64,000 nucleotides of DNA. It comes from Morinoia aosen. Its lineage: Eukaryota > Arthropoda > Malacostraca > Amphipoda > Talitridae. How positions within the stretch are numbered: position 1 is the stretch's first letter; each line of letters opens with the position of its first letter. The DNA is taken from assembly GCA_030386875.1 (NCBI GenBank), contig CM059560.1, forward strand, positions 42,016,757-42,080,756. The letters are read 5' to 3'. A program made the translations under genes and the position numbers. The notes beneath the pieces are model-generated. The model worked only from the letters and a program-made list of their open reading frames with translations, made no database searches and was not told the DNA's origin. Positions 33,706-44,293 of this stretch are shown here, piece after piece.

Positions 33706-33901
33706 TATTATGGAGTGGATAGCCCTACACTAGAGCACAGCATAGGTTCCACATAGACACAACATAGTTATAGTACTGAACACAATAGACAATGCAATGA
33801 CACAACAAGTTAGGTAAATAGTTCACTCACCTCTTCCTCACCTCGAGCGTTGCCAACTTATGGTCTCTCTAACTAGAACTTACACTACTCGCTATATTAC
33901 A
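33706..33901 (-). repeat. 5' LTR of element B, shortened
   Basis: 196 bp; lacks the two internal blocks of the partner LTR. If the missing 220 bp held the promoter, this copy could not transcribe itself. Confidence 0.8.
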
Positions 33902-33906
33902 CCTTC

Positions 33907-34289
33907 CTGGCAGCAAAAATTAATATCGAACAACCATAGAGTGTTCGTTTGTTTGTTGCGAGTGAATCCGAAGCCACTGCTGCGGATTCGAATCGTCGTT
34001 GAAGAGGCAGCTCTCGCGGGTTGCAGCTTCAGTGAGAGACGAACTTCGTGGGCGTAAGCACGTGTGCCTGGCGTGCTGCGACCTCTACCGGCCCTGCTTC
34101 TGGGAATCCTAATCCCGGAAAGCCGGCTTCCAGTGAAGATTGTTCCCTGAACAAATTCTTCGAAGTTTCAGGTGAGCACTCTTTACTTGTTGTCTGTCTT
34201 GTCGAAAACTTAGTTGTAGCGTTTCAGAAAAGGCTATGTTCTGTGCCAGTTATACTGGAAGTTGTCGCTTCTTGCCGGTAAGCGAGACA
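33907..34289 (+). repeat. 5' LTR of element C, second part
   Basis: Starts CTGGCAGC directly after the second CCTTC (33902-33906) and matches 41010-41389. Confidence 0.9.
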
Positions 34290-35081
34290 TAGTACTTTTA
34301 TTCGAAGAATTTATGTATAATTTAATTATCTTCAAAATTCTTTCTAACGAAGAATTTCTTCATTTAAATTCTTCCATTCCTTTGAAGATTCAAAAAAAAA
34401 TTTTGTTCGTATTTTTAAAAGGCTGCGAAAAGCAGTTCTGGCCAACAAGGTTAGTTCGCCGGCTGCTTAGCAAAGGCTTGGCTGGAGTGCGTCAGGGAAA
34501 ATCCTGGTGGCTATATCCCTTTTTTTTCTTCTCAAATTTATTTTTCCTTTTTTCGAACAAATTGTTCTTCATTATAAAACTAAAATAAAATAATTAAAAA
34601 AAAGGGTTTTTAATAATTTTCCGTAATTTGGAAAATTACGCTGCTGCCGTGCTGTCCGGGCCCCAGCGCCGGTACGTCTCTCATCTCACTAGCTTAAGGT
34701 GTGTTTTTGTGTGAGGTACATTTTCGTGTTGCTAGCTCTTTGTGTTTTTAGGTGCTAGTTTTTAGTTTACCTTACATAAAACATTTCTTTTCTCGTTGAA
34801 TTTTTGTGCTAGTATGTAAGTGTAAAAAAAAATTAATTTGAAGCAAAAATTAAATTTTTTTTTGTGAAACTCTCAGTGCGTAACGTTCTAAAATGTGAAA
34901 GAAAAATTAATTGGTGGGGGAAGTAAAATTTGCTGTATTCCTTTTGTGTATCATTAGTATTTTTTCCATATGTAATATGAGGATGTAACCTGTCCACTTG
35001 TAAAGTGTAGACCTTCATGATTAGTTGAAAGTTATTCTAATAAGCCTATTGACTACTACTTATTACCTTTTTTTTACCATT
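34290..35081 (+). other. Element C leader between LTR and gag
   Basis: About 790 bp untranslated. It contains the motif TTATTCGAAGAATTT near the LTR edge and a conserved block (GCTGTCCGG...TCTCACTAG, and TAACCTGTCCACTTG) also found in element D at 43870-44230. Short frames have no domain. The primer-binding site was not identified with confidence. Confidence 0.6.
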
Positions 35082-36354
35082 ATGACCGAAAAATATAATA
35101 CCTCAGCCCTTAGCTTAAAAATGCGGGGAGTAAAGTGTAGTATAACCGCGTTGCGCAAGAGGGTTCTCTCTCCCGGATGTGCGCCTTCCCTCCTAAAGGA
35201 GGCTATTCCTCAGTTGAGTGGCCTTCTAAAGGATTTTCGATTTCTGTCCTCTATTCTACCTTCCGATCTTGAAGAAGTATCGGACGAGGAACTAATTAGA
35301 CGCGCGGAATACGAGATACAAATTGTTGAATTAATAGCTGAATTAAAAAATTCTGTTTCCTCGGCACCGGTATCAAACTCAAATGATACCGAGCCTCCTT
35401 CTGAGGCTAGTAAGGTTTCTGTTTCGGATGTGCCGTTGAATATTTTTAGAGCTCCTCAGCTAACTTTGAGAAAGTTTAGCGATAATGAAACCTGTCCTTT
35501 TTCTTTTCTTCACTTTCAGGAGTCTTTTCAAAATGCTCTACAAGCTTATCCGAATATGAGCGAGGGGCACAAATTTATATTCTTAAAAAATCAATTACAG
35601 GGAAGAGCTCTTAGTCTTGTTGAGGGACTTCCTAATGAGGAGAATAGTTTCCGAGCTGCTTGGGCTTTGCTCAAGCAAGATTTCTTAAACGCTGACAAAC
35701 TCATTTCTCTCGCTCTTGACGAATTAATTAACTGTCCCAGTGTCCTAAGCTTAGTAGAGCTAGGGGCTTTTCTTTCTAAAGTTAAGTTTCGTCTGCTTGA
35801 GCTCTTAAAGCTAGGTGTAGATTTCTGTAGCGAGAAGTCGGGCAATCTTTTGTTTTCTGCCATAATCAAAACCAAATTGCCTGACTTTTTCTTATTGGAA
35901 CTTCTTCGCTATTGCAAAGCTAGTTTCTCCTCGCTAGAGATGTTTGAAAACGCACATCATGTGCTGTCTCTTTTAGAAACGAAATCAAAACCTAAGAAAT
36001 TTCTTTCACTTCGCAATGATAGGGTGGAGGAAAAAACCCGAGCGGAAATTAAAACTAGATCCTCTCCTGAGCCCTCTAAACTTCCTAGTGTTAAAGTGTG
36101 CCGGTTTTTGCAATCAGACGAGTCACACGTCCTTTTCTTGCCGTAAATTTGATACTCACGCAAAACGCGTGAAACAAGTAGGCGAGTTACAATTATGTTC
36201 CGTGTGTCTTAGTCAAAACCACTTAGCTAAGGCTTGCCCTGCTAAAGTCAGAGGCTTACCTTTTAACTGTTCGTTGTGCAAGGCTAATACCCATGTAAAT
36301 CCGTTATGCCCCAAATTTGTAAGTTTTTCCTCCTTTGCCGCCACCTCTTCCTGA
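35082..36354 (+). pseudogene. gag: Element C Gag (DUF1759-type), one frameshift
   Basis: Starts at the ATG at 35082 (MTEKYNTSALSLKMRG), equivalent to the start in D. The centre is the DUF1759-like region: NIFRAPQLTLRKFSDN, FLHFQESFQNAL, FIFLKNQLQGRALSLVEGLP, which BEL/Pao Gag proteins share. After KVCRF the frame shifts by one base within the T run at 36106-36110; the other frame then gives the zinc-finger region CNQTSHTSFSC, CSVCLSQNHLAKAC and CSLCKANTHVNPLC. It ends at TGA 36352-36354. The D copy has no shift at this position, so the extra T is a lesion or a sequencing error. Confidence 0.85.
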
Positions 36355-36382
36355 CGGTTAAAGGCACGTTTTCGAATGTGCC
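36352..36382 (+). promoter_or_regulatory. Candidate stop-codon readthrough element, element C gag-protease junction
   Basis: TGA followed by CGG, then after 8 nt in total a hairpin: GGCACGTT (36363-36370), loop TTCG (36371-36374), AATGTGCC (36375-36382), giving 8 pairs including one G-U. Gag and protease are in the same frame on both sides of the TGA. UGA-CGG or UGA-CUA plus a 3' structure is a known class of viral readthrough signal. The same arrangement is kept in element D with a compensatory pair change. Confidence 0.75.
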
Positions 36383-37134
36383 CTGTTATAGCTCTTTGTA
36401 CTAAGTTTAATAATCAATCTAAACGTGTAAATTTTGTTATAGACACCGGGAGTCAACAGACGTTGATTGACCTGGCTACGATTAGTCCTAACTTTTCTAT
36501 CGCTGATTTGCAGGAACTTACCGTAAATACGGTAGGTGCCTCTGTCCCGTTAAGGGGCAAGCAAATTAACGTCGAGCTCGTGCTTCCTGACAGTGAGAAG
36601 CATGAGCTTGAGGTCTTCGCCATGCAGAATTTGAACCTGCAGATGGGGATGAAGGGTTTGCAATCTAAACTCGAGCTTCTCAAAACTAAGCTACCTATTT
36701 CTACTTCCTTTCCTGAAGTTGTTGATGATATTATTCAAATCAACGGCATTTTAGGTGTCGATGCACTTCAAGCTTTTCGTGTGCTTGAGTTGCAACACGT
36801 TGCAGACTATAAATTTATGCGCGTAGCTAACGGTTTTTTGCCCTTTGGGAAATTAAAATGTTACAAGTCTTCTCTGTTTCCCGTCGAGGCTTCTGCCGCT
36901 AAAAAGCGAGACAGTGGCTCGACTTCTTTTGTTGTTCCGCCTAAAATTTCTTCCTCTTCTGCTGTTCCGCCTAAAATTTCTTCCTCTTCTGTTGTTCCGA
37001 GTGAAATTTCTTCCTCTTCTTCTGTTGCGTATAAACGTAAAAAGAAAACCAAAAAAAGTAAATTCAAAGCAAATCGTTATCGTGGTGTGTTGGAGGCTGT
37101 TTTGAACCTCCCAAGGTATGTTCTTCAGCGTTAG
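36355..37134 (+). CDS. Element C protease region (DUF1758-type aspartic protease)
   Basis: In frame with Gag after the TGA; the ATG at 36376 lies inside the hairpin stem, so independent initiation is unlikely. FVIDTGSQQTLIDLA near residue 30 carries the catalytic DTG; QELTVNTVGAS, ELVLPDSEKHE and GILGVDALQAF follow, as in BEL/Pao proteases. The last third is low-complexity (SSSAVPPKI repeats, then KKKTKKSKFK). It ends at 37134 and the RT is in another frame, so a further lesion lies between 37100 and 37284. Confidence 0.8.
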   Translation, partial: RLKARFRMCPVIALCTKFNNQSKRVNFVIDTGSQQTLIDLATISPNFSIADLQELTVNTVGASVPLRGKQINVELVLPDSEKHELEVFAMQNLNLQMGMKGLQSKLELLKTKLPISTSFPEVVDDIIQINGILGVDALQAFRVLELQHVADYKFMRVANGFLPFGKLKCYKSSLFPVEASAAKKRDSGSTSFVVPPKISSSSAVPPKISSSSVVPSEISSSSSVAYKRKKKTKKSKFKANRYRGVLEAVLNLPRYVLQR

Positions 37135-37283
37135 ATGGTGCTGAGTGTGATGTGCAGGCTGGTCTAGATAGGCTGTTAGACTTGTAATTAATAGGGGTAC
37201 CTGTTTAGGAAACAGAGTACGATTAAGAACTGGAAGATTTTAAAAGTAGCGTAGTTTATGCCGAAGGCAGCAATTCTGTCAAC

Positions 37284-40010
37284 TTGCCTTGGAACCGTAA
37301 TTTGTTAGCGAAAGTTCCGCATAGTTTCGGACTAGCTAAGCATCTAGCTCGAAAGGTTGCAGTTTCTAACTCTCGTAGGGGGATAGAGCAACAGTATAAC
37401 GATGTTTTTCTTGAACAACTCGAGCTTGGTATAATTGAGCCTCTAGCACTCGAAACATTAAATGTGCGTGAGCACAAGTGGATCCCGCATAGGCCTGTCG
37501 TGCGAGAACACGTTACTACTTCCAAGATACGTCCTGTTTTTAATTGTTCGCTGAAGCAAGGCAAATTGCCTAGTCTGAATGAGGCCTCCTATGTAGGTCC
37601 TAATCTCATGAACGATTTGCTGGGTCTTTTAGTGTACTTTCGGTCCAACTCCATTGTTGTGCTTTCTGATATTTTCAAGGCGTTCCTTCAGGTAAAGTTG
37701 GCCAGGACATTTGATCGTAATCAATTTAGCTTTGTTCTTTTTAAAGACGGTGAATTTCAATATTTCCGATATACAACCTTATTATTCGGTTTTGTCACTT
37801 CCCCATATATTCTCAATTTTCTTCTTAAACTTCATGCTAAAACCCTGAGTGATTTAGTGGTTAGGGACGTAATGGCAAACAAGCTGTACGTGGACAACCT
37901 AATTTTTACAACCAATAGTCCCGAGCTTGCGCTTGACACTTTTCAACGCGCAAACAAAGCATTTAAAGAGAGCGGCTTTCCTTTGCGTCAGTGGCAGTCA
38001 AATAGCTCTGATCTGTTGTCTCAGATTGACCCTGCTCTTTGTAGCGCCAGTGTGCACTCCAGAGTGCTGGGTTATAACTTTAATTCTTCTTCTGATTCTC
38101 TTTCCATATCTGTAAAAAGTTTGAATCCTTCCTGTAAAACTCGTAGGAGTATGCTGTCAGAAATTACTTCTTTGTATGACCCTTTAGGGATTCTACTACC
38201 ATTCTCTGTAAGAGGTAAACTCATTTTGCGTAAGTTGACACAGTTGAGACTAGGCTGGGTTCAAGACGTTCCAGATGATATATGTAAAGAATGGCGTAAC
38301 TATTGTCAAGAGTTTTCTGAGTTGCATAAATTCGAGTTCACTAGGATGAATCTAGTTGAAACTGAGAAAATTGACCTAGTAATTTTTTGTGACGCTAGTG
38401 CGAGCGCTTTTGGCGCCTGTATTTACGGCGTCCAAAAGGAGCGCAGCTCACTAATCTTCTCTAAAGTTAAAGTTTCGCCTCCTAGACAAAGAACTCTTCC
38501 TTCTCTTGAACTTCTGGCTGTGTACCTTGCTTATCAGTGTCTTGTATCTCTGATGTGTGACGTTAACTTTCCTTATGAAATCTCTAACATAACTTTTCTC
38601 ACCGATGCCCAGGTTACCCTGGCTTGGTTATTGAGTGGTAAACCTCCACGAAAAAACGTGTTTGTTAGTAATAGAATTAAAGATATAGACAGTATGCGCC
38701 AGACGTTGGAAGGTAAAACTTCTGCTTCTTTCCGTTATGAATTTGTCCCCACCATGTTCAACATGGCTGACTTATTAACTCGAGGTATTAAAGTAACAAA
38801 GTTTTTCGAGGGTAAGACAGTATGGTTGGAAGGTCCTGCCTGGATCCGAGAAGGTAGGGACCAGTGGCCCAAGGGACACTTGGGTTGCATTCCGCATCAA
38901 TTCGTTTCCGCTGCATGTATTAATGCTAATATTGTTCCTCCGTGTGAAGCTCCTATTCTGGAGATTGAACGCTTCTCCTCCTATCCCAAATTACTAGGTA
39001 CGATGAAGAAAGTATTTAAAGCTGTCGCTGTTTTTCGACGTGCAGATTTAGGCAATGCAAAACTACGAGCCTTCATTTTTATAATTTCTTCTATGCAAAG
39101 TAAACACTTTTCAAGCGAGCTCGAGGCCTTAAAAAATAAGAGTCCTCGGCCGCCTCTGTTAGTTAGAACCTTTAATCTTTTTCTTGATTCGCATGGTCTC
39201 ATTCGATCTAACAGTCGTATTGCAAACGCTGAAGAATTAGATTATAACACACGAAACCCCATTTTACTGTCTAGTTCTTCTCACTTGACCAATTTGTTAA
39301 TTTTACACACTCATAAACTTCTTAATCATCAAGGGCTCGATATCACCGTTCAAAAACTTAAGCTGGACGGTTATGTCTTGCCGCGCTGCAAGCGTACTGT
39401 TCGCGGCGTGTTGGCTAAATGCACGGTGTGCAAGAAGCTAAACGCCAAAGCGTTTTCATATCCTGATCCTCCTGCTTTACCCGACTCTCGTACAAATTTC
39501 GTAAGGCCCTTTGCCACAACAGACATGGACTTCTCTGCCCACTTTTCGGTATTAGACCCTTTTGGTCACAAACAAAAGGTTTATTTACTATTGTTCACAT
39601 GCTTCCAAACTAGAGCTATCCATATCGAACTCCTTCCTTCCATGACTTTGGAGGAATTTTGTTTCGCCTTTATTCGTTTTACCAACGAAAAGGGCATTCC
39701 TAACACTGTATATTCTGATAACGCTAGAACTTTCACCGCTGCTCCCGATCTTCTATCGGAAGTGTTAACTTCCTCTTTGTATGAAGAGCGGTTTCGCCCT
39801 TTCAATATAAAGTTCAAAACTATCATAATCTACAGTCCTCAATTTGGAGCGATTTGGGAACGTTTGTTTAAGTCCATAAAGGACTGCGTGTATAAACTTT
39901 TTGGCCGTAGCACCTATTCCTATTCTTCTTTCCTTACTGTCATTTCTGATATTTCTCTCAACCTCAATCGGCGTGCTCTCTCTTACACTGAGATGGGGGA
40001 CACGATCTAA
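37284..40010 (+). pseudogene. pol: Element C Pol: RT, RNase H, integrase (BEL/Pao)
   Basis: Open for 908 codons, without a proper start; it is the continuation of a polyprotein. RT: IRPVFNCSLKQG, LSDIFKAFLQVKL (motif A), FGFVTSPYILN and, at codons for residues 202-205 (37887-37898), YVDN in place of YVDD. RNase H: IFCDASASAFGACIYG, PSLELLAVYLAYQ, LTDAQVTLAWL. Integrase: HTHKLLNHQG with CTVCKKLN as HHCC finger, then catalytic aspartates in TTDMDFSAHF and VYSDNARTF, glutamate in FGAIWERLFKSIK. It stops just after RALSYTEM through a frameshift. The order is that of BEL/Pao elements. Confidence 0.88.
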
Positions 40011-40196
40011 CCTATAATGCCAATTCAATTCCTTCAACTATATCCAACATCTAATTCTTTAATTCTGTCTGATGAGCTTCCGGACTTGGAGACCGACGAT
40101 GTCGAACGTCGCGAGTATTTGCTCTCGCTTTTGGAGAGACGCGATGTCATGGTTGCCAAGTTCCGGGAGCTCTGGTACACTCAATATTAAATTTCC

Positions 40197-40712
40197 TTGC
40201 GAGGTCCATATCCTCTGAAATCTTTACCTTTTAATAATAAACTATTATCTGTGGGTCAAGTGGTACTTGTAAAACACCCTATAAAACCCAGACCATTTTG
40301 GGCCTTGGCTCGCATCAGTGCTTTGCTCCCTGGTCGCGATGGCAAGGTCCGTGTTGTGCGAATTATTAGAGCTGATAACTCTGAAAGCGCCATCAAAGTC
40401 TCGCTACTATACCCACTGGAGTTAGCTGTCACTGATCCTACTCCAGAGGAGGTGGGGGATAGCGTAGAAGGGAGTAGTTCGGGCGAGGACTTATACCATC
40501 GTTTCGTACCTCCCGAGAGTTTTGAAACTCAAAGGGGTAGTTCTACCTTTGAACACCCTGGAGGTCAGCCTCTTACTTCATCTTCCTCTGACACGGATTC
40601 TTCGGCCTTTACCGAAGAACCCGTAGCTACTTCTGCTGACCGTCCTAGAAGGCAAGCGGCGCGTCAGCAGCGTAGTAAGCTGACTTATTTAATTAAGAAA
40701 GAGCAATTGTAA
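40197..40712 (+). pseudogene. Element C Pol C-terminal tail (DUF5641-type)
   Basis: Picks up the C-terminus of BEL/Pao integrase: VGQVVLVKHPIKPRPFWALA, then GKVRVVRIIRADN, the usual DUF5641 arrangement, then an acidic Ser-rich stretch and RPRRQAARQQRSKL at the end. The 40011-40196 gap contains the linking sequence (LLERRD-like reading in another frame), so only a shift, not a deletion, separates it from integrase. 40713-40849 is 3' untranslated. Confidence 0.8.
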
Positions 40713-40849
40713 CCCCTTTCAAACTATATGTAATGCGCAAAATTTATTATTAGTCCTTTCCAGTTTATGCTGGAAGGACGTTTGCATGTACTTGTTTGTA
40801 TTTCTCGAAATTTTCTATGAAAACTCCGTCTTTTCCTTTGCCGGGATTG

Positions 40850-41389
40850 TGTCGCAACTCCAGCCTTGCTTCCCTTTTTAAGTCCCTTGCAAGCTAATTA
40901 ATATCTTGCATAATCGGGGACTAGGTCGTTATTTAACCTCTAACTGACCGAAAAGATAAAACGCTAATTAAATATGACAAGCGGGCAATGGTTGGAGTGC
41001 TTCACCTTCCTGGCAGCAAAAATTAATATCGAACCATAAAGTGTTCGTTTGTTTGTTGCGAGTGAATCCGAAGCCACTGCTGCGGATTCGAATCGTCGTT
41101 GAAGAGGCAGCTCTCGCGGGTTGCAGCTTCAGTGAGAGACGAACTTCGTGGGCGTAAGCACGTGTGCCTGGCGTGCTGCGACCTCTACCGGCCCTGCTTC
41201 TGGGAATCCTAATCCCGGACAGCCGGCTTCCAGTGAAGATTGTTCCCTGAACAAATTCTTCGAAGTTTCAGGTGAGCACTCTTTACTTATTGTCTGTCTT
41301 GTCAAAAACTTAGTTGCAGCGTTTCAGAAAAGGCTATGTTCTGTGCCAGTTAAACTGGAAGTTGTCGCTTCTTGCCGGTAAGCGAGACA
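40850..41389 (+). repeat. 3' LTR of element C
   Basis: Uninterrupted 540-bp copy, preceded by TTTGCCGGGATTG. Confidence 0.9.
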
Positions 41390-41393
41390 AAAC

Positions 41394-42758
41394 TCCAAGT
41401 CTGTCTAATTTTGAGCAGGTGAATAAAAATCAATTGAGCCGTGATTGATGTTGGTGAATCGATCTTAATTGGTTTTGAAGTTTAAGATCATTACACGTTG
41501 AAGGCAATGTCCGTGGTTGGAGCAGTTTAACATTTAGCCAGTAATTAGATAATATACCAGGCTGAAAACAGCTCGAAACCGAGGTGAATGCAAAGTATAA
41601 AAAACCCAGTTAAAGTCCGGCTCACGTCAGAACGAGGACAAGTAAATGGGGAAACTCAAGGCTGAGTTTAAAAGTATAACTCAAGGTGACTTAAGGCTCA
41701 GTTGAATGTAAAAACTCGAGTAAAGCTCCAGGCCCAAGGATAATGTGTTGTGGCGTTTGTTGACGTCGAAGAAATCTGGAATATTTGAAGACGCTGAATG
41801 ATACATTCCCGGAGAGACATCAAGGAAAATCTACAACTGTCATCCCTACATTGCAACGGTAAATTCCCATCACGGAGAAACCTTGAGCTTTCATACAGAT
41901 TTAACTCGAGCTATTTATTGCTCTTTTTTGTTAAGCTCATGAAGAATAAGGATAGATTTACCAGCTGGCAAACTCTTTCTCTACTGCTCTTGGTTTAAAA
42001 ATCTAAGCATGACATTTACAAGAATTTTGATAAGGTCATAATTGTTATTCATATTATGAAAACTACATGTGATATAAGCGCACGATCGGCGATCCAATTT
42101 AAGCACACGATCAATAATAATACGAATTAAGGAATCCCGTAATTTATAATATACCCGTACGAAAACCAACAGGCAGTCCTACACTGTCCACATGCCAATT
42201 ATACTGAAAACACTGCAAGTATAGGCTTGCTGTGGAAAGAAATATTTTGAATATATATAGTGTAATCTTGAACATAAAAATGAACATGACACACACCATT
42301 CACGCTACGCCATCTTTGAGAACACTTCAGAATGTGCCATGCAATTCGCACGAAAGATCTACGAACTATTTTTACATCTTTAAATAACACAGCACTGGTA
42401 AAATCACTTAGCTTAAGCATGATGAAACACATAATCTTTTAAACAAGATTTTGCTAAAGTCAAAACACTTATTTTCACTTACGAGAACGCTGAACCACAC
42501 AAGCTGACACACCAGTAAGAAATGATCGTCCGCCAAATGGCGTCGGGCTGTGGTGTTGCCATCCAACGGCTTAAAACTCGAACACTGTCGATGGGATTAT
42601 CATTTTTGTGCTTTTACACAAAAACTTCAAAGATTACTAATTATAAATAGAAAATTAATAATAATAAAGTGAAGTAAGATTTTTAATGCCAATAATTATG
42701 CTATTCAAATGTTAATGAGAATTTCACTGGATTTATACATTTTGTAGCTATTGCTACA
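41394..42758 (-). repeat. LTR-like repeat (family H, copy 3), right part
   Basis: 41790-41860 matches 17080-17150, 42020-42480 resembles 25400-26260, and 42600-42758 resembles 27190-27352, ending with the same TGTAGC/GCTACA hairpin. AAAC at its left edge (41390-41393) is the target duplication of element C. Confidence 0.6.
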
Positions 42759-42760
42759 GT

Positions 42761-43325
42761 TGTCGCAAATCCAGCCATTGCTCAGTACTAAAGTCCTGCA
42801 AGTCACCCAACACCTTGCATAATAAGGGACTAGGGCGTTGGTTTCATTAAAACCAAGCCTAAATAGTAAACGCTGCTAATTTATGACAAAGCGGGGCAAT
42901 GGTGGGAGTGCTTCACGTTTCCTGGCGACTATCATCGTGAACATAAATAATTTGTTCTTCTTGATCGAATCCAAACCTCTAACGGCGGATTTGGCAAGAT
43001 GACGTGGGAGCTGCGCCTGGCTCGCCACGTCAGGTGCCAACCAGCCTCGGTCGTGCGCGCACGTGCTTATGTGCGCTCTGACTGACCGGTCCCGACCCTG
43101 CTTCTACGGGCCTCTCGCCCTGGACAGCCGGCTATATTGAAGAAGGTGTCACCTGAGACATTATCTTCGAAGATCTTAAGGTGAGCCTCCTATTTTTTGT
43201 TCCCTTTGTCATGATTAAGCGTTTATTTGCAGTGTTCCCTGACCTTCTTAAGGCCAGTTGGCAAGACTATGTCTTTCTGAGCTAGCTTTTGCTGGATGTT
43301 TCGCCGTTGGTCGGACGGCGGGACA
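42761..43325 (+). repeat. 5' LTR of element D
   Basis: 565 bp from TGTCGCAAATCCAGCC to GGACGGCGGGACA; related to but clearly different from the LTR of C (shared: GGGACTAGG, GGGCAATGG, GGAGTGCTTCAC, CCGGCTT). Confidence 0.8.
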
Positions 43326-43329
43326 TATT

Positions 43330-43620
43330 TCTTTATTCGAAGATAATCTTTCTACTTAATTCGAGGAGAATTTCGGACTTCTTTGTTCGAGGTTAATCTT
43401 CGACTACTTTATTTGAAGATAATTTTTCTTCTTAATTCGAGGAGAATTTCGGACTTCTTTGTTCGAGGTTAATCTTCGACTACTTTATTCGAAGATAATT
43501 CTTTGAATTCTTTATTTGAAGTTAAACTTTGACTTCTTCTTTCGAGGATAATTATTCATCTATTTTTGAAAGATAATTATCTTCACATCTTTTCAAAGTT
43601 AAACTTTATTAGCTTTTTTC
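43330..43620 (+). repeat. Tandem repeats in the leader of element D
   Basis: Units of about 25-28 bp around TTCGA(A/G)GATAAT repeat some ten times and form a larger duplicated block (TTCGAGGAGAATTTCGG twice). The primer-binding region adjoins. Element C has only a single related unit, so this expansion is specific to D. Confidence 0.75.
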
Positions 43621-44293
43621 CTAAATTAATATCTCTTTTCACTTGGAGAAATAAATTCTCTCAACACTGCTAATAGCAGTTTTAATTAAAAAAGTCAATT
43701 TAGCCGGCTTTCTCCGTGCTTTTGACGTTAGAGCTTGGCTGGAGTTCGACAGGATAAAATCCTGGTACCTATTTTGTTTTCTTCTTCTTGAAAATTTTCA
43801 TTTCTTCTTTAATGAATTTTCTTTATTATAAACTAATAAAAACCAAATATTTTTTTACATTAAATCGATATAGCTGTGCTGTCCGGATAGCCGGGGTTCG
43901 GCTGTTGGATCTCACTAGAATTAAGTTGTTTTGAGTGTTACCTTTATTGTATTTTTTGGGCGGGGTAGTTGCGTTGCTAGCCTTACATTTAAAGGTACTA
44001 GCCTTTGTTTACCTTGCCCAAACGTTTTAGGTTCACTCTCTTTAATTTGTGTAAGCCTGAGATATTTAAGGCTAAAAATTTTGAAATTTTTATAAAGTGT
44101 AAGTGTAAACAAAAATTAATGTTGTGAAACTTAAAAGTGCCTGGTGGGGAAATTGAGTTTTTTGTATATTTCTATGTGTCATTAGTATTTTTCTATGCTT
44201 TCTAATGGGATGTAATCTGTCACTTGATAAGTGTAGACCTATATTTTAGATAAAAGTTTTCCTTATAAGCCTGATAATTGTATTTCTTATAAA

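Larger units (their letters stand above)
28830..33901 (-). mobile_element. Gypsy element B, nested in the 5' LTR of element C
   Basis: LTR-like ends at 28830-29393 and 33706-33901 share their outer parts; both start TATTATGGAGTGG and end CGCTATATTACA on the plus strand. CCTTC at 28825-28829 and 33902-33906 is the 5-bp duplication, and removing B restores the intact LTR seen at 40850. A single long gag-pol frame lies on the minus strand. AGGAGGGAGGGG precedes the 3' LTR as polypurine tract, and CTGGCGACGAGG follows the 5' LTR as primer-binding region. The LTRs are unequal (564 against 196 bp). No env. Confidence 0.9.
28670..41389 (+). mobile_element. BEL/Pao element C, degenerate, 5' LTR split by element B
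   Basis: LTRs start TGTCGCAACTCCAGCC and end GGTAAGCGAGACA. The 5' LTR is in two pieces (28670-28829 and 33907-34289); the 3' LTR is 40850-41389. AAAC flanks the element (28666-28669 and 41390-41393). The LTRs differ by about seven substitutions and one 3-bp indel in 540 bp, so it is older than A or F. Without B the element is about 7.6 kb. Coding on the plus strand runs gag (DUF1759-type), protease (DUF1758-type), RT, RNase H, integrase, DUF5641-type tail. There is no env. Confidence 0.9.

Noticed and set aside
36376..36378. ATG as an independent start of the element C protease
   Set aside because: It lies within the 3' arm of the hairpin, is in the Gag frame, and the equivalent reading in element D fits readthrough better. 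Reinitiation cannot be fully excluded.
40197..40712. Candidate env gene after integrase in element C
   Set aside because: No signal peptide or membrane segment; the sequence matches the usual C-terminal tail of BEL/Pao Pol.
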